A stretch of 64,000 nt of DNA from Salminus brasiliensis (taxonomy: Eukaryota; Chordata; Actinopteri; Characiformes; Bryconidae). Positions 23,542 through 34,400 of the stretch are shown here, piece by piece (positions within the stretch are counted from its first letter, which is position 1; the number at the start of each line of letters is the position of its first letter). The position numbers were made by a program, and so were the translations under genes. The stretch covers positions 27,415,769-27,479,768 of the forward strand of contig NC_132892.1 in the NCBI RefSeq assembly GCF_030463535.1, in the 5' to 3' direction. The notes beneath the pieces were generated by a model. That model ran no database searches and was not told the DNA's origin. It saw nothing but the letters and a program-made list of their open reading frames with translations.

Positions 23542-26216
23542 TATATTATAGTACTATTTTAGGTACTCTTTTAGGTTTTGTTGTAATCAAAGATTTTTTG
23601 AAACATATGGGTCAGTTTAAAGACAATGACCCATATCTTTATGAGGCTGATGTAGCTAACAAGTAATGGATGTATATACCCATACATTAGCATTCCTAAA
23701 TCATCACACCCTTACTTCAAACTGTGTCAAATCTAATGCTTAATTAACAAGGTTTGACAGTTTGCCATGTATAGCAATGGACAAAAATATAGGCATCAGG
23801 CTTCATGATGCTAGCCAAGCAATGTAGGTTTCTGTGGAACCACATAAGCACATCTATATGAGATGCCTTTACAAGCACATGTGGTTTGAGGCAAGTGTGT
23901 AAGGATTGGTGACAAATCTGGTGACTCATTAGCTTAGTTGGCCTTGTAGCAAACCTAAAGAAATAAAATTTGGACTGTCTTTCCCTTTGATCATCTTGGT
24001 TTCTTGGTTGCAGCAAGGGTAAAATTGTGTAAATCTGATTAGCATTAAACCATCACTTTAAATGGCAACCTCACGCACAGTGTTTAATTTCAAATCCCTG
24101 ACTCTCTCCCCTCCTAAAATATGCTCCACTTTGAAGCGGAGGGGGCCTCCAGTTTTCCCTGTTCTGAAATATACTGCGGACAGTTCCCAGAATCCGAGCC
24201 AGAGGTGGAGGCCGTAGCCAAATTCCTCCGCTCCAAACAGGACAGTGTCAAACTCTACTTCACCATCCATTCTTACTCTCAGATGCTGCTGTTCCCTTAC
24301 TCCTACACCTATGATCAGGCCCACAACCACGCTGAGCTGGTGAGTGCTGACTCTTTAACACTGATCTACCATAAGGCTGGGCAATAAAAAAAAATATTGC
24401 CATATTTAAGGATATTGAAATAATAAGATAATATAGTGTCACCCTCACACAACACTTTTTCTATGCTATACTGTCCGTACCCTATATTATTCTTAAACTA
24501 TACTATGCTTATACTATACTGCCCTTACACCACACCATTCCTATACTATACTGTCATCCTATATTATTCTTATACTATACTATACTATACTTTTACTATA
24601 CTGCCATTACACTACACTATTTCTATACTATTTGTACACTATACTACGCTTACACTCTACTATCTGTTCTAGAGGTTTATTCTATCAGTTTGTTTAACTC
24701 TCGTCTATTCTTTGGGTCTTTTATATTCTGTTCTATTCTATAGGTTTATTCAACATGCATGTGTGTGTGTTTTCACAGCTTGATCTTGCACAGGATGCAG
24801 CCACAAAAATACGAAGATTTTATGGGCAAGTGTATCGGTTTGGTGCAGGAGCAAAAACCATATGTAAGCTTGATCCAGTTCAGCAAACTACATCCAGCTC
24901 TGTGCTAGATTGCTTGGAGTGCTAGATACCAGTTTGCTAAGTATTCAAGCTGCGTAGACCTTTTACAATAGTATAGTAATAGTATAATCTAATAGAATAG
25001 TCTAATAGAATAGAGTCTAAAAGAATAGAGTCTAATATAAATGTCTAATAGTATAGAGTCTAAAAGAACAGAGTCTAATAGAATAGAGTCTAATAGAATA
25101 GAGTCTAAAAGAACAGAGTCTAATAGAATAGAGTCTAAAAGAATGGAGTCTAATAGAAATGTCTAATAGAATAGAGTCTAAAAGAACAGAGTCTAATAGA
25201 ATAGAGTCTAAAAGAATAGAGTCTAATAGAAATGTCTAATAGAATAGAGTCTAAAAGAACAGTCTAATAGAATAGAGTCTAAAAGAATAGAGTCTAAAAG
25301 AATAGAGTCTAATAGAATAGAGTCTAAAAGAATAGAGTCTAATAGAATAGAGTCTAAAAGAATAGAGTCTAATAGAATAGTCTAAAAGAATAGAGTCTAA
25401 TAGAATAGAGTCTAATAGAATAGTCTAAAAGAACAGAGTCTAATAGAATAGAGTCTAAAAGAATAGAGTCTAATAGAAATGTCTAATAGAATAGAGTCTA
25501 ATAGAAATGTCTAATAGAATAGAGTCTAAAAGAACAGTCTAATAGAATAGAGTCTAAAAGAACAGAGTCTAATAGAATAGAGTCTAATAGAATAGTCTAA
25601 AAGAACAGAGTCTAATAGAATAGAGTCTAAAAGAATAGAGTCTAATAGAAATGTCTAATAGAATAGAGTCTAAAAGAACAGTCTAATAGAATAGAGTCTA
25701 AAAGAATAGAGTCTAAAAGAACAGAGTCTAATAGAATAGAGTCTAAAAGAACAGAGTCTAATAGAATAGAGTCTAATAGAATAGTCTAAAAGAATAGAGT
25801 CTAATAGAATAGAGTCTAAAAGAATAGAGTCTAATAGAATAGTCTAAAAGAATAGAGTCTAATAGAATAGTCTAAAAGAATAGAGTCTAATAGAATAGTC
25901 TAAAAGAATAGAGTCTAATAGAATAGTCTAAAAGAATAGAGTCTAATAGAATAGAGTCTAATAGAATAGAGTCTAATGGAATAGAACAGACCTGCTGTGA
26001 CTTCCTCTGCGTCACTTTTCTGTTTCAGATTTAGCTCCTGGAGGTTCGGATGACTGGGCCTACAGCCAAGGGATTCAATACTCATTTACCTTTGAGCTCC
26101 AAGACCGCGGAAGGTATGGCTTCCTCCTCCCACCGGAATTGATCTCCAGCGCCTGCAACGATGCACTTCTGGCTCTAAAGACCATAACCCTGCGAGTTCT
26201 ACCCAAACTTCAATGA
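18752..26216 (+). CDS. cpb2: Carboxypeptidase B2 (TAFI, plasma procarboxypeptidase B/U), 11 exons, 426 aa
   Basis: Exons: 18752-18837, 19171-19246, 20528-20652, 21007-21115, 21398-21499, 22060-22164, 22314-22424, 23373-23463, 24137-24339, 24779-24863, 26029-26216. All are GT-AG and in frame. Residues 1-22 are a signal peptide. The propeptide has N-glycan sequons N48-I-S and N112-E-T. SDPR118-S matches the human activation site after Arg92. Zinc ligands are H185, E188 (HAREW) and H313. Substrate-binding N260/R261 lie in LNRNF. D372 (GGSDDW) sits at the position that gives basic C-terminal specificity. The catalytic Glu is E387 (TFELQD). The human protein is 423 aa. It removes C-terminal Lys/Arg from fibrin and dampens fibrinolysis once cut by thrombin-thrombomodulin. 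Exon 1 was chosen because its signal peptide and phase fit exon 2. Confidence 0.93.
19797..20150 (+). pseudogene. Tc1/mariner transposase C-terminal fragment (cpb2 intron 2)
   Basis: Translation gives LQQDNDPKH and [12 protein letters not shown], the two most conserved blocks around the second and third catalytic acids of Tc1-type transposases. The frame breaks near 20060 and no N-terminal DNA-binding part or inverted repeats are evident. It is a dead fragment within the intron between cpb2 exons 2 and 3. Confidence 0.85.
24460..24770 (+). repeat. TATACTATAC-rich degenerate tandem repeat (cpb2 intron 9)
   Basis: Repeats of CTATACTATAC, interspersed with TGCCCTTACAC and TATTATTCTTA variants. 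Low-complexity sequence. It ends directly before the TG-rich tract leading to the exon 10 acceptor at 24778. Confidence 0.75.
24967..25985 (+). repeat. About 1-kb minisatellite, AATAGAGTCTAA unit (cpb2 intron 10)
   Basis: Roughly 70 units of about 15 bases, alternating AATAGAGTCTAATAG and AATAGAGTCTAAAAG, with AACAG and AAATG substitutions and 3-base deletions (ATAGTCTAA). It fills nearly all of cpb2 intron 10 and stops about 45 bases before the acceptor of the last exon. Confidence 0.95.
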
Positions 26217-26586
26217 GTCTTCGCTTTGTTCAGAAAAGGCTCCATGTTGTACCATGTCTGTGATTTGTGCAATCAGGCCCGTGTGATTGATAGCGTCTAT
26301 GGGCCTTTAGTTGGCCATAATGACTGTGAGATATTTCTTATTACTCTCTGAGCTATAGGGCTAAAAATTATAACATTCATAAAAATGACATTACAAAATA
26401 CAGGCCTTCGTTTCTCATGCTTGTGTGTTGTATCTGATGCATCAGACACAGTTCATTCACTTTAGATGCCAGTTCTGTGTCTCTCAGCTTGAAGGGGAAG
26501 GGGCTCAAAAAGCAGTAAAGGGAAATACACTCCTCACCTGTAGAGGGAGCCCAAGAACAGAATTCTACTAATGCATAATGCTGCTA

Positions 26587-26592
26587 ATTAAA
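26587..26592 (+). other. cpb2: Possible cpb2 polyadenylation signal
   Basis: ATTAAA about 370 bases after the cpb2 stop codon. No canonical AATAAA was found closer, so the assignment is tentative. Confidence 0.3.
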
Positions 26593-26854
26593 ACAAGTAC
26601 AGCAGCCCATCTGTCGTTATGCACATCCTCAGACCTTCAGCAGAGCTTACTTTCTTCAATCGTCACCTCAGAGCTCTGAACTACTAACTTATTTCCCCCT
26701 CCTGTGGTCTGAGTGGCTAGTTGAATGTCCCTATTGGCTAGTTGAATGTTGAGATGTGATATATATTACCGTCTACATAAAACAATAATTTATACTCTAC
26801 ACATATTTTGTATTAATTTAATGACAACATATTTCACATTGTAAGTCAACTACA

Positions 26855-27031
26855 TTTTGCTGGTATTTTTATATTTTCTAATACCAAGTAAAACTAATTT
26901 GTGTGTGTAAATTGTAAACATTTGGACTATCGTGTACATCGTCAAAAAAAAATTATATATATAAATTTTGCTGGTATTTTTATATTTTCTAATACCAAGT
27001 AAAACTAATATATATGTAATATATATATATG

Positions 27032-27087
<56 letters not shown>

Positions 27088-27137
27088 AAATTGTAAACAT
27101 TTGGACTGTCGTGTACATCGTAAAAAAAAAAATCAAA

Positions 27138-27212
<75 letters not shown>
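26855..27212. repeat. Duplicated block with two long (TA)n tracts upstream of zc3h13
   Basis: The segment TTTTGCTGGTATTTTTATAT...ACCAAGTAAAACTAAT occurs at about 26857-26900 and again at 26966-27008. AAATTGTAAACATTTGGACT...GTACATCGT occurs at about 26908-26943 and again at 27087-27121. The copies are separated by (TA)n tracts at 27006-27082 and 27142-27212. This is a local tandem duplication with AT expansion, ending about 100 bases before the zc3h13 promoter region. Confidence 0.85.
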
Positions 27213-27216
<4 letters not shown>

Positions 27217-27289
27217 CTGTAATCAGCACCTTTTGGTACTGTAATGAATCTCTATAGTGTTCACAATAAGTTGGTGAGTGTGATGAAGT

Positions 27290-27483
27290 CCACACGAGAC
27301 ATCCAGTTTCCCACAATGCTCTTGCCGGCGCTGAGACTGAGGTAGAGGAGGGTGTATCGCTATCATCATGAAGGCGGCGTGGGGAAACCCGCTGAACCGA
27401 CTACAAGATTATCACTGCTTATAGGAGGAGAACCGTCCCCACAAGTCTATGAAACTGGACTCGGTGTTTTAATCAAATTTCGG
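27290..27483 (+). promoter_or_regulatory. zc3h13: Probable zc3h13 promoter and non-coding first exon
   Basis: A CpG-containing, GC-rich block that ends in a good donor (TTTCGG followed by GTGAGA at 27484). The next acceptor in phase with the gene is CTCTGCAG at 28438-28445, one base before the zc3h13 start codon. So exon 1 would be wholly 5' UTR. It contains a short upstream ORF at 27368-27424 (18 codons). The transcription start itself cannot be seen from sequence. Confidence 0.55.
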
Positions 27484-28446
27484 GTGAGAGATTCTGCCTC
27501 TTGTCGGTGGAGCTCTGATGAACGCGGGGTCTGAGGGTAGCCTGCTGTAGCTAGGCCGCACAGCGGCTGCTAGCTCAGTTAGCTCGCTAGCCTCTCAGTG
27601 TAAGGTGTTTAATGGATGGTGAGCCAGCGCTACTCATATTAAACAGTCAGACTACATGAGTGCTAAGGGTTGAAGGCCAGCTTCAGGGTTCGCTCTGCAG
27701 TGGTCTACACTCGCTCGTCATCATTCTTCATTAGTAGCCCCCCTGCTCGCTGATGTTAGATGTTTACAAATGTAGCCTGGCTAACACGGCTAGCTAGCTA
27801 GCATTCATTCAACCAGATTTTCTGATTAGTGCTGGATATCTCAGCGCTAACGTTAATAGTTTAAAGCGTACTGCTCAAAATAAACACATTAACTCTCAAA
27901 ATACACACAGACTTAATGTTTATTATTGCAAATGTTATCATTTAGACGATACGCCGTTAGATATTTGACCACCTGACACTTTTACTGTACGCATTTTCCT
28001 CAGCACCACAGTAAACACTTAGGATGCTGGACCATCATCTTTCAGTTTTAGGAATGTTTTAGCAATATATGTGATAGTTATTGAGCAATATATTTAAAAT
28101 ATAAACTTCATAAAATGTTTAAATACTAGCTTTGCTGGAAATGTTCAAGATCTGAGAGTGTGTGTATGTAAATATGTGCATTTTCCTGGGTGTTTTGGTT
28201 TCTTCTGATTTGAAAGAATAGCCAGTAACTTTAATAATTAACACTGAGTTTAAGAAATGTGTTTTTCTTCCTGGTTAACATTTACATAGTGTTTTTTTTT
28301 TTTTCATGCAACAAAGTAAACTGTCTGTCTTTAAGAAGAAAGAAAAAAACAAACAAACCACTAAATGAGATTTTTAGTGTTATGGGTATTTGGTAAGTGT
28401 ATTTTGAAGCTTTGACATTGTTTTATTTCATTTTAAGCTCTGCAGA

Positions 28447-31400
28447 ATGTCCAAGATCAGGCGGAAGGTGACAGTGGAGAATTCGAAGACCATATCTGAG
28501 AGCAGCAGCAGCACGACCACTCCATCTCGCCGGCCCAGCGTTTTCGAAAGACTCGGACCCAGCACGGGCAGTAATGTTGCCGAGGTAAGGGCAAGATGTA
28601 CTGCAGAGTAAATGTACTTGTATATAAATGTGCTGCCTTTTTAACATCTGGTTTATTTCCAGCAGACCCACTGCAGAAATTGGTTAAAGACTGGAAATTG
28701 CAGTTACGGCAACACTTGTCGCTACACACATGGAACTCCATCAAGAGGCAAAGGTTTTTCTGGAACGTTCAGCAGGTGAAGCTGGTGTTCATGTCCGGTA
28801 ATACCAAAAATGGCAGGGGCTTTGAACGTCGACATTAGCTTATATCCCAGTCAGCCATAACATTAGTGAGTTGAAAAACATTGGTTATCTTCATCTGCAG
28901 TGGCATCTTAAGGGTTAAGGGTGGATATATTAGGAAGCATAAAAGGCAAACTGAAGGCTAGACCACTGGGTCAGAACACCTCCAAAACCTCAGGCAGGTC
29001 TTGTGGGGGTTTTCTGCTAAAAGTGGACAAAGAAGGGCCACTGGTTAACTGCCAACAGGGTCCTGGGCACCTAAGGATCATTGATGTGTTCCTTGGAGGC
29101 TTCATCTCTCACCTTTACAGGACTTAAAGAATCTGCTTCTTAATACTTGGTGCCAGATACCACAGGGTGTCTTCAGAGGTCTTGTGAGGTCCGTGCTTAG
29201 AATGGTCAGATCTGTTGTGGTGGCACAAAGAGACTTACTCAATATTAGGCAGGTGGTATTAATGTTACGGCTGATCGATTATATGTGTGTTTGTGTGCAG
29301 GTCAGCCGAGAGGCCCACTGGGGATCTCCGGGAGAGAATGAAGAATAAGAGACAGGATGTAGATGCAGACACTCAGAAAAGAGAGCCAGACGAACCTACT
29401 TCACCCCCAGCTAGAGTAAGAATGAATGGTCACTACAGCTCTCTGTGATTGCAAATCCAAACAGTATGTGTGCGGAGACTAATAATATGACATAATTTGT
29501 GTGTGTGAGAATAGCAGAGAGATTCATCCCGTGGTAGACACAGAGAGAAGGAGGACATAAAGATCACTAAAGAACGAACGCCAGCCAGCGAAGAGGAAGC
29601 AGCAGAGTGGGAAGCCAATCGTGAAGGTCAGTGTTCTAACATCCTCCAGCTACACTTTATGTTGGTCAATTTCAGTAGCACATTTTTCCGGACATGTCAT
29701 CGTTTTAGATAATAATTATATTCCTATTATGTTAAAATAGTATTTTTGCAATGTTTTCCCTACTCTAAAATGGCACCCATAGTGCTGTAAACATTAACCA
29801 GGCAGGAAACAGGTTTACAGAAAGGAAACATTCTCCCAGTTAATGCCTCTGCAATTAATGGACAGGTCAGGGTTATCAAGGGTAAACAGTGCTAAACAAT
29901 TAAAAATCTAATACTTGACAACACATTTTAATAGGAATTGCAACATGTAATTCTTACTGCATCCCATAGAACATTAAACTGAAACTCACATGATGTTGGA
30001 ATAATTGGGTCTCTTCACTGGTGTTGAAACTGTTCATATGTTTACTCTGTCTGGTTATACCATGAAGCAAGATTTGTCAGGCCACATAACCTAAGCCCAA
30101 AGTCAAGTCTGTCCAACTGGAAAAACTTTGCTTCTGTACACAGCTTTAATAAATGGGCCAGTGGCTTAAAGTTAACACTTGTGATCACTCCTTTCAGATT
30201 CAGATAACGGAGACTACGACTACGAGCTATCCCTGGAAATGAAGAGGCAAAAGATCCAGCGTGAGCTGATGAAGCTTGAGCAAGAGAACATGGACAAGCG
30301 AGAAGAAATTATTATTAAGAAAGAGGTAGAACATCCAACCTCTATAATCTGTCTTATTGAACCCAAAGATACTACACAGATAAACTGTGTATGTACATGG
30401 CATATGGACTATGATGCATTTAAACTACTTGTAATCTAAACAATGCTTGTTATTGAAACAGGAATCCGTAACCAAGACCAGGACCGGCAGTACTTCCAAA
30501 GAGCGGGTATGTTGCATTTTCCAGCAGTTATTTTCTTAGATTTTCCTTTGGGCACAGAGGATGTCCAATAATAAACTAATGAGACAAACATTATTAATCA
30601 TATATAAGGCTGTAGATGCATGTATTGTATCTAGACCAGCTTGGCTATGGCAGGGATAAATGGTTTTGTTTGATTGGTCTATTATTTTATTTTATTTTTT
30701 TAAGGGGTCTCCTGAGCGCTCCAGCTCCAAGGGCTCACCATCATCCCGCAAGTCTGGAGGCTCCCCTAAACGCAAGGCCGCTGGGAAAGGCACCAACGCC
30801 GGCAAGAAAGAGAAGAAAGCATCCTCTTCATCGATCATCTCCTCTCCTGCAGCAGAGCAGAGCAGACCAGAGGAGACTGAGAGCAGGTGAGGAGGCAGGA
30901 TCTGATTTGGTGGGGTGTTTGCTTTACTTGCTGGCAACATTAGTCATTTGGATTTCAGTCCTAGGGGGGTTATTATTCAGTAAATTGAGTTGGAGTCAAA
31001 GCGTAGCAAAGTAGCTTACCTTAGATTCCCTTCCTTTTTCAGGTTAATTCAATCTAATCCAAGGTTTCTCTGTAATGAATATGACACTACACCCTACAAA
31101 ATTAGCTTCTTAATGTAATTGTGTATTAACCCCTTGGCAACCTTATTGTTAACATGTTATTCCCTCATTTCTGTGAATGAATCAACTACCATGAAACTAA
31201 TGTGTATCTTAACATTTTGGAAGTAAGTAGATAAAGTGTGGGAGCAGACCAGATAGGTTCTCAGAAAATGCCCATCATCTTTTTGGCAGCAATTTAGAAA
31301 GAACAGCATTCTGTTTCTGTCAGATCATCCAAGACTGGGCATGGCAAGAAGAAAGGTCCTCGGACTCCCAGCCCACCACCACCCGTGCCCTTAGATCTGC

Positions 31401-34400
31401 CTGTAGGAGGAAAGAAACACAAGGGCAAGCACAAGAATAAGGAGAAGAGTGAGGATAAGCAGAAAGAGGGCAAGGAGCGAGGCAGGGACACGGAGAAGCA
31501 CAAGGAGAAGAAGGAAAAACGCAGGTATGACACCCCTGCAGATTCTGTGCTGAGTGTGCTAGCAGGTAGTGGTGATTGACTTACAATGATCTGTTAACCT
31601 GGGCATCATTGCAGGGACCGCTCTGACAGTTCTCACAAGGCAAAGCGGTCCGTGACCTCGGAGGAACGTTCTGGCAGTGTGTCATCACCTTCTAGAGAGT
31701 TATCTCCCCCCACGAGGAGGAAGTCCTCGTCCCCCAAACTTTCTGCTCAAAAACAAGCTTCACCCCAGAGGTGAGCTGGTGTGCACCACTTCCCCCCCAC
31801 ACAAAATAAATGGAGCAATTGAACCATGTTTGGAATAGAGATGTGAGAGTGTGAAGAACATTTAAGTCAAGTGATGTTTCAGACATTACTACCCACCTTT
31901 TAATTACAGCTAAAACAGTCTTGAATATCCTTATAAATGTTGTTGTGCTCATGATGCCTTTTAATGATACAGATTTTGTCCTTTCTCCCAGGTCCCGTAC
32001 CCCACCCCGTCACCACCGCTCCCCCTCTTCTCACTCGGGCTCCTCACACCAGCGCCATTCTCCCTCCCCCCACCGCCGACGTGGGTCTGCCTCACCGTCC
32101 TATCAGCGTGACCACCTTCCTCCCTCCTCACCTCCAGGAGCTCAGGCCTCACGCCGTTCACGCTCCCGCTCTCCCCCCACACCCCATAGGGAGTCTTCAC
32201 CTACGGGGCGAAGTCGCTCTAGCCCTGCCTCCCGTCACCACTCACAGGGCCGGGAGAGGGAGAGGGGGCGGAGTGAAAGGGAGAGGAGCCCTGCCCAGGA
32301 CAGACGTCATGAACGCAGAGACGGTAGGATCTTCTATTCTGACTTTAAGGGCACCTGCTGTCTGGTTGTTTTTCTTGTTTACCACATCTCAGTTGGTGAC
32401 AATGAGCGTTAGCTGCTGGTAAAATGGAAATAAAAGCTCACTTCAGAGCTCAACAAGTCACTTGCATTTCTCTGAAATCAATATCTTGTAAAGGCGGCAA
32501 TACCTACACTACACGTCAAATATTTTAGAGCACCCCCAATTCTTCCAGTTATTGACAGTTGTGTGTAATGTTAAAGGGTAAACCGAAATGGTCCAAAATG
32601 AAAATGTCCTTAAAAACTGAAATTAATGTAAATTGTAAAAAATTGTTAAATGATTACAACCTTTTTTTAGGGAACAATTTATTAGTTAATGACATACAGC
32701 TGGTCTGTAGCAATGGAAGTAAATCAAGCTTCAAAAATAGATGCAAACACTTTGTCTCTGTGTCGGAACAGACGCACAATCAGACTCTACCGCAGTATTT
32801 ACACAGCATTGCAATAACATCTGAATTGCAATAACTGACTAGAAAAAGGCAATTAACAAAGGAAGACCAATAGATAATTATAACTCTTAAAAGTGGAGCT
32901 CTTTATTTAGACAATGTACAGATAAAGCCAGCGTGGTGAGTACAGTTTCCTAAACCCCCCAAAAACCTTGTGGAAATTGGAAAAAAACGAATAAGAGGTC
33001 TGACGCACCCAAATCCACGCAAGCATTGAAAGTAAGAGTCAACAGCTTATGTGATTTGTGGCTCAAATGACAACATCTTGTAGCACAGTTTTACACTGGA
33101 CCAGGTCTCTCTTTCATCTGTGAAAACAAGATTTGTAGCTGCAGGTTCTATAGTTGGAGCAGCTTCCCTGAGCCATGCAGAAATGAATTCAGACTACTGA
33201 AGCTGAACTGGGGGTGTTCTAAAACTTTTGACCGGTAGTGCATGCCATCAGTCCTTTGACATCTGTCCTCTGTTAAAAAGTCTTTTTTCGCTCTTCTAAC
33301 TATGCCTCTCTTGTGTCCAGAGAGTCGGGGTAAACGCGAGAAGGACAGTGCTCGCAGTGATCGCGGCTATGAGGCTGATGCGAGTTCCTCACGAGATGAA
33401 CGTGAGACCAGAGATAGCCGCGACCGGCGCGCTGACCGTGACCGGCGAGACACGCGGGACGACCGCCAGCACCGCAACCAAAGCGATGTCAAGGACACAC
33501 GAGAGTCCCGCACAACGGAGGTCAGAGACCGCTCTGGCAGAGAATCGCTGGAGCGCAGAGAGAGAGACCGCGACAGGGAGCGAGAGAGAGAGCGGGAGCG
33601 CGAGCGGAACGACACCCACAGAAAGGAGGAGTCTTCGGCGCAAGAAGAGAGGAGTTATGGAAGAGGTCATGGGCGAGAGGAGGGGCGGAGCGAGAGCAGA
33701 GGCGAAAGCAGGAATGAGTCACGTGCTGAGAAAACGGGGCGAGGGAGGGGAAGAGCACCAGAGGCCACTGACAAAGGTGAGGAAATGGACCAAACACAGG
33801 AGGCAAAGCTTAGTCATTAGCTGGCCGTGTCCTCAAACATACCTGAAGGCGAAACACCTCTGTAAGACTGTAGGGGGTTCAGGTTCTTTCTTGACATCCT
33901 TACATTTTTATTCTTATTTTTTTTATGTATGTGTACATATAAAGTGTGTATATACATTGGTAATTATATAGTTGGCAAATATCACAATAGGCAAATATTA
34001 GCTAGCATAAGAGAAGAGATCTGCACCTGATCATGATTTGCGTTTTAAGTGTATGTGATTGCTAGTTATCGTTTCGCTTCATATGAGACCCAAAATCAGC
34101 TGTTTGTTTCCCCACTTACTGTACTTTGTCCTTACGGGTAAGTCATTACCCACTATGCTGATTTTTGTATAACTCCAGAGTTCTGGAAACGCTCTGTGAA
34201 ATGTTATCCTAAAATGAGTGGGAACTTTGTTGCGATAACAGTTTTTCTACTCCGCTCCTGCCCAGGTTCGGCCCGTGGTTCCCGTGCGTCGCAGGGCGAA
34301 GTTGGGGGCAGTGGCGGCCATGACAGCTGGGAGTCTCGTGGCAGTGGGCTGAGAGAAAGGAGCTCTGAGAGAAACACGGAGAGAGGTGCAGAACGGGATC

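Noticed and set aside
24967-25985. Tandem repeats as a CRISPR array
   Set aside because: Units are contiguous 15-mers without unique spacers, inside an intron of a vertebrate gene.
33348-33971. 207-codon plus-strand ORF in another frame of zc3h13
   Set aside because: Overlaps the in-frame exon 33321-33776, whose translation matches ZC3H13. The alternative frame arises from GC-rich codon bias.
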